From NCBI GenBank assembly GCA_016296575.1, contig JAEDJA010000015.1:1-55799 (forward strand): a stretch of 55,799 nucleotides of DNA, written 5' to 3'. The notes below the pieces were generated by a model that worked only from the letters and a program-made list of their open reading frames with translations, had not been told where the DNA came from and did not search any database. The position numbers and the translations under genes were made by a program. Every line of letters begins with the position of its first letter. Within the stretch, counting starts at the first letter, position 1. Below are positions 34,510-43,493 of the stretch, in pieces. This stretch comes from Treponema sp. Lineage in GTDB: Bacteria; Spirochaetota; Spirochaetia; Treponematales; Treponemataceae.

Positions 34510-34983
34510 CTAACCTCTTTCCTTCAGTCCGAGAATTGACGGAATGCGGGTTTTATAAAGTTCAATTCGGTTATTGTATTTTTCAAATTCAATCTGATTT
34601 TTTACAGTTCCGTGGATATTGGAATAATCTACAAAATTTACATTATTTTTATCATCAACAAGAAAAACTGCTGGAATGGGTCCATACATTGAATTAATTC
34701 GTATAATGATGGCAATAAAGTTTTTATCAAGAGATTTATTCCGTACATCAAAAGCGGCACAGTTTAATGCAAAAGGATTTTGAATCTCAACAGGTTCAAT
34801 TATTGACCATCCATCACCAGTTGTTTCAGTAAGAACAGTAAGGACATTTGCAGACAGATTTCTGTTCCAGTATTTTTTAGAAATCACTGTTGAATAAACA
34901 CAGAGAAAAAGAATAACTGAAAAAACGCCAGCGAAAATCCCGTATTTAATAAAAAAATCTTTATAAGTAATATCTCTTGCCAT
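34510..34983 (-). CDS. RnfG-like subunit without flavinylation motif
   Basis: A 157-residue protein with one N-terminal helix (about 13-32) and a small extracytoplasmic domain. Position between rnfD and rnfE and the segment AIIIRINSMYGPIPAVFLVDDKN, like the strand pair of FMN-binding domains, suggest RnfG. The family S/T-G-A-T motif, whose Thr carries FMN, cannot be found; the C terminus reads YKTRIPSILGLKERG. The protein is also shorter than usual (about 180-210). Without context I would not have named it, so this call leans on synteny. Confidence 0.6.
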   Translation of the reverse strand: MARDITYKDFFIKYGIFAGVFSVILFLCVYSTVISKKYWNRNLSANVLTVLTETTGDGWSIIEPVEIQNPFALNCAAFDVRNKSLDKNFIAIIIRINSMYGPIPAVFLVDDKNNVNFVDYSNIHGTVKNQIEFEKYNNRIELYKTRIPSILGLKERG

Positions 34984-34986
34984 AAA

Positions 34987-36039
34987 TTACACCCTGGAAA
35001 CAAGTTTTGCCATATTTTTCTTGTCTTCGATCATTCTGATAAAAAGATTTAACAGATTACACAAAAGAACAGTAAAAGCCATTCCGGTAAATGAAGTTCC
35101 AGCACCAGTTACAAGAAAAGCTGCAATTCCTGCAAACACACCAAGTAAAACACGCCCTGTAAAAGTCATTGGAAGTGTTCCAAACCAGCCAATAATAAAG
35201 ACTGCAAAGAAAAGTGTTCCTGAACTGAACAAAGCCAGAATCATATCCCCAGTATTTAATGAACCACCTGCCAAAAATGGAGCAAAAAGTCTTACAAGAA
35301 TAATATATACAAAAAGGAACAAAGAAGGAACAATAGTGTCTTTTGAATCATCGGAGAACAGCACTATTGAAGAAACAATATTCAGGAAATTGAAACGGAA
35401 TGCAGGAACAATGGAATGATTATCCCACAAAAATGAAACATATCCGTTAGGAAGACTAACACTAAACCAGTTAAAAACAGTTTTATTCAAGAAATCAGTT
35501 ATTGGAGAATCAAAAAATTCAAAAGAAAGCTTTGAATCCTGAACAAAAGAAAGAGACGGATTTCGGCTTACAAGACTGTCCAAATCAATAAGAATTGATG
35601 GAAAATATTTTTTTCCAGTAAACCAGGCAATAACAATAATAAGAATTACAGGATTTACCCAGTTATTTACAAAGCCAGAAAAAACAAAATTCGCAATAAG
35701 AATAATAAAGAAAACCAGAATAAGAGCTGATAATTTAGGATAATTTTCCGGAAAAAGAAATCCTGCAACAAGACCAGCTAAAAGTGAAGGAAAAAGTGTA
35801 TAAACTGGCACACGAGAAACGTAAAACTGTACGCCTCCTGCAAGCAATGCTCCCATAAAGGAAAACAGAATTACATTAACAGCAGCAATACTTCCAGTGT
35901 ATAAAAGCACCACCAGCTGAATAAACAAAAGTACAGCCATTTTTATACAAGTACTTGTAATAGAAGAAGTTCTATAAATATACGGACGCTGGTAACTGAG
36001 CAGTGTTCCGAAAGGAATATCTGTATTATTTGTTTTCAT
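34987..36039 (-). CDS. RnfD-like membrane subunit with altered flavin site
   Basis: A 350-residue polytopic protein aligning with RnfD/NqrB. Retained are SYQRPYIYRTSSITSTCIKM at the N terminus, GFVNNWVNPVILI (family GxNxFNPAM) and the final TGRVLLGVFAGIAAFLV ... GMAFTVLLCNLL. In true RnfD, FMN is attached to Thr in an S-x-A-T-P-L motif; here the place reads FDSPITDF (Ser178), with the preceding Ala and Gly lost. The later TDPVT loop reads GWFGTLP. Flavin attachment to Ser is conceivable but the motif is not intact. AAGGA precedes ATG 36039, which overlaps rnfC by 14 bases. Confidence 0.78.
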   Translation of the reverse strand: MKTNNTDIPFGTLLSYQRPYIYRTSSITSTCIKMAVLLFIQLVVLLYTGSIAAVNVILFSFMGALLAGGVQFYVSRVPVYTLFPSLLAGLVAGFLFPENYPKLSALILVFFIILIANFVFSGFVNNWVNPVILIIVIAWFTGKKYFPSILIDLDSLVSRNPSLSFVQDSKLSFEFFDSPITDFLNKTVFNWFSVSLPNGYVSFLWDNHSIVPAFRFNFLNIVSSIVLFSDDSKDTIVPSLFLFVYIILVRLFAPFLAGGSLNTGDMILALFSSGTLFFAVFIIGWFGTLPMTFTGRVLLGVFAGIAAFLVTGAGTSFTGMAFTVLLCNLLNLFIRMIEDKKNMAKLVSRV

Positions 36040-37339
36040 TTTCTTTTTCCTTAAGGAGTTTTTCTTTTATGGAGTCAATTATCTGAGAAAGTGGAATTCG
36101 TGAAGGACAGACACTGTTACAGCTTGAACATTCACAGCAATCCATGGCAGTAAGAAGCACTTTTTCAGGAATATCTTTTCCATAATTATGATTAGCAAAG
36201 AATAAATCTGGAGAAAGTCCTCGTGGACAAACGTCGCGGCATTCACCACAGAAGGTACAGTCAAACATGCGCTGGTCCGGTACATACTTTTTTGAAATAA
36301 ATGAAACAGATTTTACATATTTTGTAACAGGAGTTTCCAAAGTCTGAACAGAATAACCGCTCATATGACCGTTAATAACAATAAGAGCAGGTTTTTCAAT
36401 CCATCCACCAAGCTGATTTACAATATCCTTAAAAGTAGTACCAAGGCGAACGTTCAGGAAGGCAGAAGAATCAATACAGTTTCCTGAAATATGAATGTAT
36501 CTGCTGATTACAGGAGTATTTTTTACTACAGCGTTGTATGCATCAAATGCAGTATGACAATCAATAAAAAGAGATTTTACATCAACATCAAACTGTTTAT
36601 CTTTTTTAAAGCTTTTATTATATAGATGAACAATTTCTTTTTTATAAGCAACAGGATGATCTTTATTTACAGCGAAAAGAACCTCAGTTTTTACTTCTGG
36701 ATGAAGAGGAATAAAATCATCAAGAGTTTTAGAAGCTTTCTGATCAAAAATAAAAACAACGCCATCGGCACTCATAGCTTTGGCAATAATGTAAGCTCCA
36801 GTCCTTATTTCATTAAGAAACATTTTTGACAGAAGACTGTCAGAAAGACGAACAGGATCTTCATCAAACATGCGTACTACAAGAGATTTTGTTATTTTTG
36901 GGTTATTAATCTGGCTTTCAATGGAATAAGGTTTTCCACAATTAAATGTATTAACTACCCCTTTTTCAGAAAGCTTATCAAGCAAAGTATCAGCTGTAAG
37001 GGCAGTCCAATCCTGTTCACGAATATTTTTTCCAAGAAAAGAAAATGAACCAGCTGTTTTTATTTTTATGCTGACATCCTGCCGACCATTAGGATTTACA
37101 ACCGATTCTATGGAAGTTACTTTACCTGGAACTGGTGAATGTATGCGTGCAGTAAAATTTTTATCTTTATATGTGGCAATAATATCACCTTCAGAAATTG
37201 TATCACCAGGGTCAACAATACTGTGGCAGATTACATCCTTTTCCTGAACTAAAGGAATAGTTACCTCTTTTGGAATAAAGGCGTTTTCTGAAAATGAATA
37301 ATTTTTTAGTTTTGATGAAGCTCTATAAAAAGATGTCAT
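36026..37339 (-). CDS. RnfC-like subunit with two 4Fe-4S sites but no FMN/NADH loop
   Basis: A 437-residue cytoplasmic protein. The N-terminal barrel-sandwich (HSPVPGKVTSI, 67-77) and middle SLBB-like part (VISRYIHISGN, INGHMSGYS) match RnfC. The C terminus has two ferredoxin motifs: C361-C364-C367-C371P and C401-C404-C407-C411P. The nucleotide/FMN part is lost: GVAGLGGAGFPT reads GVVNTFNCGKPYSI (127-140) and NAAECEP reads RMFDEDP (156-162). So it should carry electrons through Fe-S but not oxidise or reduce NAD(H) in the known way. ATGA overlap with the upstream gene. Confidence 0.82.
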   Translation of the reverse strand: MTSFYRASSKLKNYSFSENAFIPKEVTIPLVQEKDVICHSIVDPGDTISEGDIIATYKDKNFTARIHSPVPGKVTSIESVVNPNGRQDVSIKIKTAGSFSFLGKNIREQDWTALTADTLLDKLSEKGVVNTFNCGKPYSIESQINNPKITKSLVVRMFDEDPVRLSDSLLSKMFLNEIRTGAYIIAKAMSADGVVFIFDQKASKTLDDFIPLHPEVKTEVLFAVNKDHPVAYKKEIVHLYNKSFKKDKQFDVDVKSLFIDCHTAFDAYNAVVKNTPVISRYIHISGNCIDSSAFLNVRLGTTFKDIVNQLGGWIEKPALIVINGHMSGYSVQTLETPVTKYVKSVSFISKKYVPDQRMFDCTFCGECRDVCPRGLSPDLFFANHNYGKDIPEKVLLTAMDCCECSSCNSVCPSRIPLSQIIDSIKEKLLKEKENENK

Positions 37340-38721
37340 CTTCTTCCACCCCGTGAAAATGCAATTTTTACAAAATATACTGCCAGTACCAGTATCTGAA
37401 CGGCAACCATTATTATACTGAAAATACTTAATTGATACGATACGGAAACAGTAAATCCAGGAGTAATATTTTTACCATCTTCACACTGACTTAAAAGCAC
37501 CTTTTCCATGGCGTTAAAAGGCAGTTCATTAATTTCTTCAGTTGTATTCAGAATATAACTTTCATTAAAGGATGCAATATCGTAATTTTCAATAATTTTT
37601 CCGTTTACTTCTGAATAACGTGGAAATTTCACATATGATTTAGCATCACTTTCAATATTGATATTACGGTAAGGGAAAGACTGTACTTCCCATTGCCATC
37701 TGGCATAATCTTCCAGATCAGTTAGATTTTGGTCTTTGGAAGAAACATTTGCTGAAGGCAGTGAAAGTTTTGAAATCTTGGTTGAAAAAGAATCCATGAA
37801 AAATACACAGACTGTAAAACAAATTACTGTAAGAAGAAGAGAAATAGGAAATACAACTCTTTCACTTCCATTAAATTTTGGAACAAAGTAAACCGATCGT
37901 ATCAAAACAGGACGGAAATCAGACTTACGTTCTTCAAATAGTTTTTTTGAATCATAATAGAAAATAAGAGCAAGAACAGCAGTTATACAACAAAGAAGAA
38001 ACATAAATCCGCACATTACGCTTTGAGTGAATGACGAAATAACGCTCAATATTCCAAGGAAAATAACAAGAATCCGTTTTGAAATATAATCAATAAGCCC
38101 TCTTCTGAAAATCAATGAAGAAATCGAAAAGAAGTAAATCATGAAAATAAAAGAAGAAGAGACAGATGTGAGAAATGGAAAACACAGTGTAAAAAGAACA
38201 AAAACAAAAGTAGAAAGACTAAAAGCTATCTTATCAGCAGCAAGAAAAAGAAGTATCAGGAAAAACAGTACTGAAAGCACAGGAATAATCCATGGATAAG
38301 GAGCAGATAAGTCAACACCGGCATCAATTCCATTTTCGCGAAGTAAATTTACACAATTGGAAAGCTCATTTTTTTCAGAAACAGGAATATAGTAAAGGCG
38401 GTAATTTCCTGATTTATCATAAAAATAATTTTCACGATCATTAAGATATTGTGTAGCTTCTGGATTAAATGGAATCATAGAAACTTCAACAGAATGAGCC
38501 TTATAAAGAACCGGCAGATACTGACCTGAAAGACAAGTTACATTTTCAATGCCAGTTTGAGCAAAACAGGAAAGTACAGTCTCATCAGAATCCTCAACTG
38601 GAACATAAAGAACTGAATACCCTTTCCACAATTTTCCAGAGGGCACACTTCGAAATATAACCATGGCAACAAGAGTAATTACCAGAAGAAGCGGGAAAAG
38701 AACAAAAGAAACTTTTTTCAT
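37336..38721 (-). CDS. Polytopic membrane protein of the rnf-like operon, unknown function
   Basis: 461 residues from ATG 38721. One helix (about 4-24), an extracytoplasmic domain of about 120 residues, a cluster of five or six helices (about 150-255), a cytoplasmic loop, another helix (FPISLLLTVICFTVCVFFM), a second extracytoplasmic domain (LEDYARWQWEVQSFPYRN) and a last helix ending in RGGRR. I recognise no family. It lies two bases after the DUF212 gene and overlaps rnfC by four, so it is made with the Rnf-like complex. A longer start at 38781 would overlap the DUF212 gene and spoil the helix start, so 38721 is chosen. Structural or regulatory partner is the natural guess. Confidence 0.65.
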   Translation of the reverse strand: MKKVSFVLFPLLLVITLVAMVIFRSVPSGKLWKGYSVLYVPVEDSDETVLSCFAQTGIENVTCLSGQYLPVLYKAHSVEVSMIPFNPEATQYLNDRENYFYDKSGNYRLYYIPVSEKNELSNCVNLLRENGIDAGVDLSAPYPWIIPVLSVLFFLILLFLAADKIAFSLSTFVFVLFTLCFPFLTSVSSSFIFMIYFFSISSLIFRRGLIDYISKRILVIFLGILSVISSFTQSVMCGFMFLLCCITAVLALIFYYDSKKLFEERKSDFRPVLIRSVYFVPKFNGSERVVFPISLLLTVICFTVCVFFMDSFSTKISKLSLPSANVSSKDQNLTDLEDYARWQWEVQSFPYRNINIESDAKSYVKFPRYSEVNGKIIENYDIASFNESYILNTTEEINELPFNAMEKVLLSQCEDGKNITPGFTVSVSYQLSIFSIIMVAVQILVLAVYFVKIAFSRGGRR

Positions 38722-38723
38722 AG

Positions 38724-39206
38724 TTATTTTAGAAGAGAAAATGCAAGGCCTACAAAGAAACCAAGAAGAACACCCATACAAACTTCAAGAGGAGTATGGC
38801 CATTTACTTCTTTTACAGGAGTATAATCAAGGATTCCTTTTTCCTGAAGCATTTTTCCCATTTCATTAATTTTTTTTGCCTGAAGTCCGTTTGCGCGTCG
38901 TACACCAAGAGCATCTCGAATTGTTACAAAAACAAAGGCAAGTGAAACCATAAAAACATCTGACAAAAAACCGCTTCTAAAACCTACAGTAACACAAAGA
39001 CAGGTAACCATAGCAGAATGGCTTGATGGAAGACCGCCGGTTCTCCACAAAAGACTGTCAATCAGTTCACCAAAAGAATGAATTCGCCCGAACAGAAGAT
39101 TAATAAAGGTTTTGATAAATTGTGCAATCAGCCAGCTTCCGAAACAGGAAAGTAAAACCGGATGAGAAAGAAATGAAAAAATATTCTGTTTGATTGCAAA
39201 TATCAT
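38724..39206 (-). CDS. DUF212 / divergent PAP2-family membrane protein
   Basis: A 160-residue membrane protein of the DUF212 family (divergent PAP2). Signatures are RTGGLPSSHSAMVT (PAP2 motif 2 with His), IRDALGVRRANGLQA and GHTPLEVCMGVLLG. Substrate not established; phosphatase chemistry on a lipid phosphate is likely by family. It is the first gene of the minus-strand run that continues through the rnf-like cluster, and its stop lies two bases from the next start. Whether it belongs functionally or only by position is open. Confidence 0.88.
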   Translation of the reverse strand: MIFAIKQNIFSFLSHPVLLSCFGSWLIAQFIKTFINLLFGRIHSFGELIDSLLWRTGGLPSSHSAMVTCLCVTVGFRSGFLSDVFMVSLAFVFVTIRDALGVRRANGLQAKKINEMGKMLQEKGILDYTPVKEVNGHTPLEVCMGVLLGFFVGLAFSLLK

Positions 39207-39275
39207 TTCTTCATTTTACTATATATGTGGCTTTTTTACTAGAGATTTATCATAATATAGAATAAGATTAAAGAT

Positions 39276-40247
39276 ATGGATTTCAAGGTTCTTACAATAC
39301 AAAAAGATGATGCTGGAAGACGATTTGACAAAATTGTTAAGTCAGTTTTTCCTGATAAAGGACTTGCCGAAATCAATGGAATAATCAGAAAAGGACTTGT
39401 AAAACTAAACGGAAAAAAAGCAAAAAATGATATGCGGGTCAACGAAGGTGATGAATTAAAGGCCGCATCATTTTTATTTAACTCTGAAAATTTATCAAAA
39501 GAAAAGACAAAATCAAAAATTCTACAGGAACAAGATAATCAAGACAGTGCTTTAGATTTTGAAATTGTTTTTCAGAATCAACATTTGCTTTTTATTAACA
39601 AGGAATATAATACAACTGTTCACGGCTTTTCAGATTCATTGGACAGTAAAGTAAAAAAATATTATTCTGCCACTTCTAATACCACATCAATTTCCTTCAA
39701 ACCGGGGCCTCTTCACCGTCTTGATAAAAAGACAACTGGTCTTCTCTGCTTTTCCTGGAGCCTTGAAGGTGCAAGATGGTTTTCGGAAAACATAAAAACC
39801 CATCAAATAAAAAAATACTATATTGGAATTGTTGAAGGAAAGCTTGAAAACTGTGAAAAATGGGAACACAATATAGAAAAATCAAAAGCTTTTGGGGAAA
39901 GAGACTTTCACACTGTAGAAGCTTCAGAAGATGGTAAAAAAGCCATAACCTGGGCTGAACCATTAAAATATGGTCGCTACAAAAACATAGAAATCACTCT
40001 GGTAAGTTTTCGCATTGAAACAGGGCGTACACATCAAATCCGTTATCAATCCTCCTCAAAAGGCCATCCTCTTCTTGGTGATACAGCTTACGGTGGCTCA
40101 TCCATAGACAAAAAAGATGGATATAAACAGGATTTTTATCTTCATGCACAAAATCTGGAAATAGGTGAAAACCCACTGGGACTTCCACAAATCATAAAAT
40201 GCAAAGAAACTAGAGATTTTGAAGATTTTGTAAAAAAACACTTCTAA
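39276..40247 (+). CDS. RluA-family pseudouridine synthase with S4 domain
   Basis: A 323-residue enzyme. An S4 domain (about 13-65; RRFDKIVKSVFPDKGL, GLVKLNGKKAKNDMRV) is joined by a Lys/Glu-rich linker to the catalytic domain with HRLDKKTTGLL (147-157; catalytic Asp150). IETGRTHQIRYQSSSKGHPLLGD is the usual late motif. Closest in layout to RluC, which modifies three uridines of 23S rRNA, but target is uncertain. It is the third pseudouridine synthase of this family in the window. The start has only a weak Shine-Dalgarno. Confidence 0.87.
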   Translation: MDFKVLTIQKDDAGRRFDKIVKSVFPDKGLAEINGIIRKGLVKLNGKKAKNDMRVNEGDELKAASFLFNSENLSKEKTKSKILQEQDNQDSALDFEIVFQNQHLLFINKEYNTTVHGFSDSLDSKVKKYYSATSNTTSISFKPGPLHRLDKKTTGLLCFSWSLEGARWFSENIKTHQIKKYYIGIVEGKLENCEKWEHNIEKSKAFGERDFHTVEASEDGKKAITWAEPLKYGRYKNIEITLVSFRIETGRTHQIRYQSSSKGHPLLGDTAYGGSSIDKKDGYKQDFYLHAQNLEIGENPLGLPQIIKCKETRDFEDFVKKHF

Positions 40248-40276
40248 AATCAACTTTAGAATGTTATATTTATATT

Positions 40277-41149
40277 ATGATAAATCCTGTTTCATTTCTC
40301 AAAGAAAAGTTTTCTCCAATAACAGTTTATGCCCTTGTAGGCGAAAGTGGTACTGGTAAAAGCTTTAGATCAAAGCTTCTTGCCGAAGAGTATAGCATCA
40401 ACGCAATTATTGATGATGGTCTTTTGATACAGGATGATAAAATTCTTGCAGGAAGAACAGCAAAAAAAGAAAAAACATACATGGGTGCAGTTCGAGCAGC
40501 ACTTTTTGATGACAAAGATCACAGGGACGAAGTTGCAAGAGTTTTAAAAACAGCCCACATCAAAAAACTGCTTATTATTGGTACTTCCGAAAAAATGGTC
40601 AGCAAGATTGCAATGCGACTTCAGATTCCTCAGCCATCTAAAATCATCAACATCAAGGATATTGCTACAGATGAAGAAATTCAGAAAGCAATTAAAAGCC
40701 GTCAGGTAGAAGGCAAGCATGTAATTCCAGTTCCATCCATCGAAATCAAGAAAAGTTATCCACAGATCTTTTCAAATTCCATGCATGATTTTTTTCAGGG
40801 TAAAAAGTTTTTCAAAAAGAAAACTCAGGGTGACAAAATGCTTGAAAAATCCATTGTTAAAACTGAATTTTCAAAAAAAGGTCGACTTGAAATTTCGGAA
40901 GCTGCCCTCACCCAGATGGTAATGCACTGTGTTGCAGAAGCAGAACCTGATATTGTAATCAAAAAGATTGTAATCAAGACAAATGCCCACGGATACCGGC
41001 TTATAATCACCCTTGATATTCCATTTGGAACACAGCTTACTGGAAAAATTCACAAGCTCCAGCAGTATATTATTGACAAAATTGAAAGCTACACCGGCAT
41101 TCTGATTGAGGAAGTCAGCATCATCATTGACAAGATTACAAAGCGCTAA
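40277..41149 (+). CDS. P-loop NTPase fused to an Asp23/Gls24-like domain
   Basis: A 290-residue cytoplasmic protein. Walker A GESGTGKS (22-29) opens a small P-loop domain (about 10-150) with AIIDDGLLIQDDK and KKLLIIGTSEKM strands. The C-terminal about 95 residues (KGRLEISEAALTQMV ... YRLIITLDIPFGTQLTGKI ... YTGILIEEVSIIIDKI) follow the Asp23 pattern, a domain otherwise met as small stand-alone envelope-stress proteins (Gls24, YloU, AmaP partners). I know of no named family with this pairing. It follows the pseudouridine synthase by 29 bases and overlaps the convergent pcnB-type gene by four. Function unknown. Confidence 0.65.
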   Translation: MINPVSFLKEKFSPITVYALVGESGTGKSFRSKLLAEEYSINAIIDDGLLIQDDKILAGRTAKKEKTYMGAVRAALFDDKDHRDEVARVLKTAHIKKLLIIGTSEKMVSKIAMRLQIPQPSKIINIKDIATDEEIQKAIKSRQVEGKHVIPVPSIEIKKSYPQIFSNSMHDFFQGKKFFKKKTQGDKMLEKSIVKTEFSKKGRLEISEAALTQMVMHCVAEAEPDIVIKKIVIKTNAHGYRLIITLDIPFGTQLTGKIHKLQQYIIDKIESYTGILIEEVSIIIDKITKR

Positions 41150-42228
41150 TTCTTTTTCTTTTTGCGGTAGCTGGATGGAATTCCAAGATCTGTAAGTATT
41201 TCTCGAACAGCCCATTCCAGTTCCCGGCGCATAGGATTCATTGGCAAAACAAAATTACGACATTCCTTCCATGTACGTGAAAAAAGCTCAGTAAAACTTG
41301 TTTTTGCTTCAATTTCTTTCTGCCAGTTGGTTAGACTTTTTGTAAAATCGTATATTAAATAATACAGCTTCTTTCCAAGACGGGCATCAGGTTCATTATT
41401 GGTGATGTAATCAATCATAGAAAGACTGTGCATATAATCTTTTTCAAAATCTCTTGAATTATAAAGAAGATTTGCAGCTTGCGGCTGAAGATAAATAAAA
41501 ACTTCAGTATCAAGTGCTTCCTGTACAATTTCTGCCATATGTCCAGAATTGATCATCTTTAGAAGTTCTTCTGTAAGACGACTTGGACTAACCTGCGACA
41601 AAAGAACAGAACTATGACGAATCTTGCTTTTTAAAGAATGCGACATTTTGCTGTTTGTAGAAACTGAGTACTTAATTGCACGAAGCATACGTACAGGATC
41701 TTCAACAAAAATACGATCCAAAGGAATAACCGGTGTAATTACATGCTTCTTTATATCTTCAAAACCACCAACATAATCAATAACCTGTTCCAAAAGAGGA
41801 TCGTAATAAAGTGCATTCAGAGAAAAATCACGGCGCTGAACATCTTCATCAATTGTACCAAATGCATTTCCAACAGAGCCATCTATTATGGAGCGGAATG
41901 TACTTACTTCAAATATTTTTTGTCCAAAGAAAATGTGCACAAGTCTAAAACGTTTTCCAATAATACGGGAATTCCTGAAAATACGTTTTATCTTAGAAGG
42001 GGTTGCATCAGTTACAATATCGAAATCTTTTGGATTTTTGCCGATTATAAGATCTCTAACAGCACCACCAACAACATAAGCCGTAAAACCGCAGTCTCTA
42101 AGCCGCTGAATTACATACATACAATCAGAATCGATTTTGTGAACATCAATCTTGTGTTCTTCTTTTGTATATACCACAGCCTTTTTTACCGGCCGCCCTT
42201 TTTCATCTTTTCCGTAACGAATCAGCAA
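41146..42228 (-). CDS. PcnB-type poly(A) polymerase / tRNA nucleotidyltransferase
   Basis: A 360-residue class II nucleotidyltransferase. YVVGGAVRDLIIGKNPKDFDIVTDA holds the GG-x-VRD and the metal-binding DxD (in two parts: GGAVRDL and DFDIVTD). RRDFSLNALYYDP, DPVRMLRAIKYSV and SRLTEELLKM follow the family order. The RIIGKRFRLVHIFFG and EVSTFR segments resemble bacterial poly(A) polymerase PcnB more than CCA-adding enzymes, but both activities occur in this class and sequence alone cannot settle it. Overlaps the upstream aminotransferase by seven bases. Confidence 0.8.
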   Translation of the reverse strand: MLIRYGKDEKGRPVKKAVVYTKEEHKIDVHKIDSDCMYVIQRLRDCGFTAYVVGGAVRDLIIGKNPKDFDIVTDATPSKIKRIFRNSRIIGKRFRLVHIFFGQKIFEVSTFRSIIDGSVGNAFGTIDEDVQRRDFSLNALYYDPLLEQVIDYVGGFEDIKKHVITPVIPLDRIFVEDPVRMLRAIKYSVSTNSKMSHSLKSKIRHSSVLLSQVSPSRLTEELLKMINSGHMAEIVQEALDTEVFIYLQPQAANLLYNSRDFEKDYMHSLSMIDYITNNEPDARLGKKLYYLIYDFTKSLTNWQKEIEAKTSFTELFSRTWKECRNFVLPMNPMRRELEWAVREILTDLGIPSSYRKKKKN

Positions 42229-43493
42229 TTTTTGTACTCCTGTGCAATCAAACTGATTCCATAATCCACATCATCTTCGTTTCCTGCATAATTCAGGCGA
42301 AGACATTTTGAAAAATGAGGATGCTCTTCAATTTTTGGAAGACTTTTGTCATTACCAAAGAAAAAGTATTCACCAGGCATAACAAAAACACCCTTTTCTT
42401 TCAGACGGTTATAAAATTCGATTGTTGAGATTTTTAATTCAGGCAGATAAAGCCACATAAATATGGAACCTTCACTAACATGAACAGCATAGTTTGTTCC
42501 ATCAAAATATTTATGTATCAAAGCCTGAGTTTTTATAGCTTTTTTCTGATAATATGGTTTCACACAATTCTTGGCAGCCTCAATCAGTTTTCCACTTTCA
42601 ATAAGTGGTCCTGCCAGTGACTGACCTACACTTCCGCTTGCAAGAGCTGCAATAGCATTGATCTTTGAAAGCGCGTCTATGATTTCTTTTCGTGCAATAA
42701 TAATACCTGTTCTTAAGGATGGAAGACCAATTTTAGAAAGGCTCATGGAAAGAACAACGTTTTCATCCCAATAAGGATTTACATTATCCCAGATAATATT
42801 TGGCCAAGGAAGACCGTATGCGTTATCCAAAAACAATGGAATATCGTATTTTTTTGAAAGCTTTGAAAGATGACTAATTTCATCATCAGTAAGCACATTT
42901 CCAGTTGGATTTGTTGGACGAGTTACACAAAGACCTGCTACATCATCATGTGAGGAAAGATATTTTTCAAGCAGGTTAAAATCTACATGATACTTGAAAG
43001 TATGATCTGGAAAAAATTCAAAGCTAGATGGAATTCCTACAAACATATCATTTTCAACACATTGATCTGCATAACCAACATATTCAGGAACAAGCGGAAA
43101 AACAATTTTACGTTTCTTTCCCTCAGAAATTCCTGCAAACATATTGAAAAGATAGAAGAATGCACTCTGACTTCCATTAGAAACAGCTACATTTTCGCGT
43201 GTAATCTTCCAGCCATAAGTTTTTGAGAAATAAGATGCAACCTGATCAAGAAAAGCTGTTTTTCCCTGTGGGGCATCATAACGCCCGATAAGATTTTCAA
43301 ATTCTTCACCGCTAGAAAGAATTTCTTCCATGCGAGAACGGTACATTTTTTCTATTTCAGGTATACGAGCCGGATTTCCACCGCCCATTTGAACAATTCG
43401 AATTCCTTCAGGAAAAGGTTTTCCAAGATCATCCATCAGCTGATTAATTCCTGAAGGACCTGCCAGTTTTTTTCCAAAATCAGATAAAATCAT
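42222..43493 (-). CDS. avtA: Valine-pyruvate aminotransferase-like enzyme
   Basis: A 423-residue fold-type I PLP enzyme close to AvtA (417 in E. coli). GIRIVQMGGGNPARIPEIE near the N terminus is typical of AvtA. The Schiff-base Lys is in SMSLSKIGLPSLRTG; VTRPTNPTGNVL and FLDNAYGLPWP hold the cofactor-binding Asn and Asp/Tyr. Known reaction: alanine + 2-oxoisovalerate to pyruvate + valine. Its start overlaps the upstream aminotransferase stop as ATGA, so the two are made together. Specificity cannot be proven from sequence. Confidence 0.85.
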   Translation of the reverse strand: MILSDFGKKLAGPSGINQLMDDLGKPFPEGIRIVQMGGGNPARIPEIEKMYRSRMEEILSSGEEFENLIGRYDAPQGKTAFLDQVASYFSKTYGWKITRENVAVSNGSQSAFFYLFNMFAGISEGKKRKIVFPLVPEYVGYADQCVENDMFVGIPSSFEFFPDHTFKYHVDFNLLEKYLSSHDDVAGLCVTRPTNPTGNVLTDDEISHLSKLSKKYDIPLFLDNAYGLPWPNIIWDNVNPYWDENVVLSMSLSKIGLPSLRTGIIIARKEIIDALSKINAIAALASGSVGQSLAGPLIESGKLIEAAKNCVKPYYQKKAIKTQALIHKYFDGTNYAVHVSEGSIFMWLYLPELKISTIEFYNRLKEKGVFVMPGEYFFFGNDKSLPKIEEHPHFSKCLRLNYAGNEDDVDYGISLIAQEYKNC

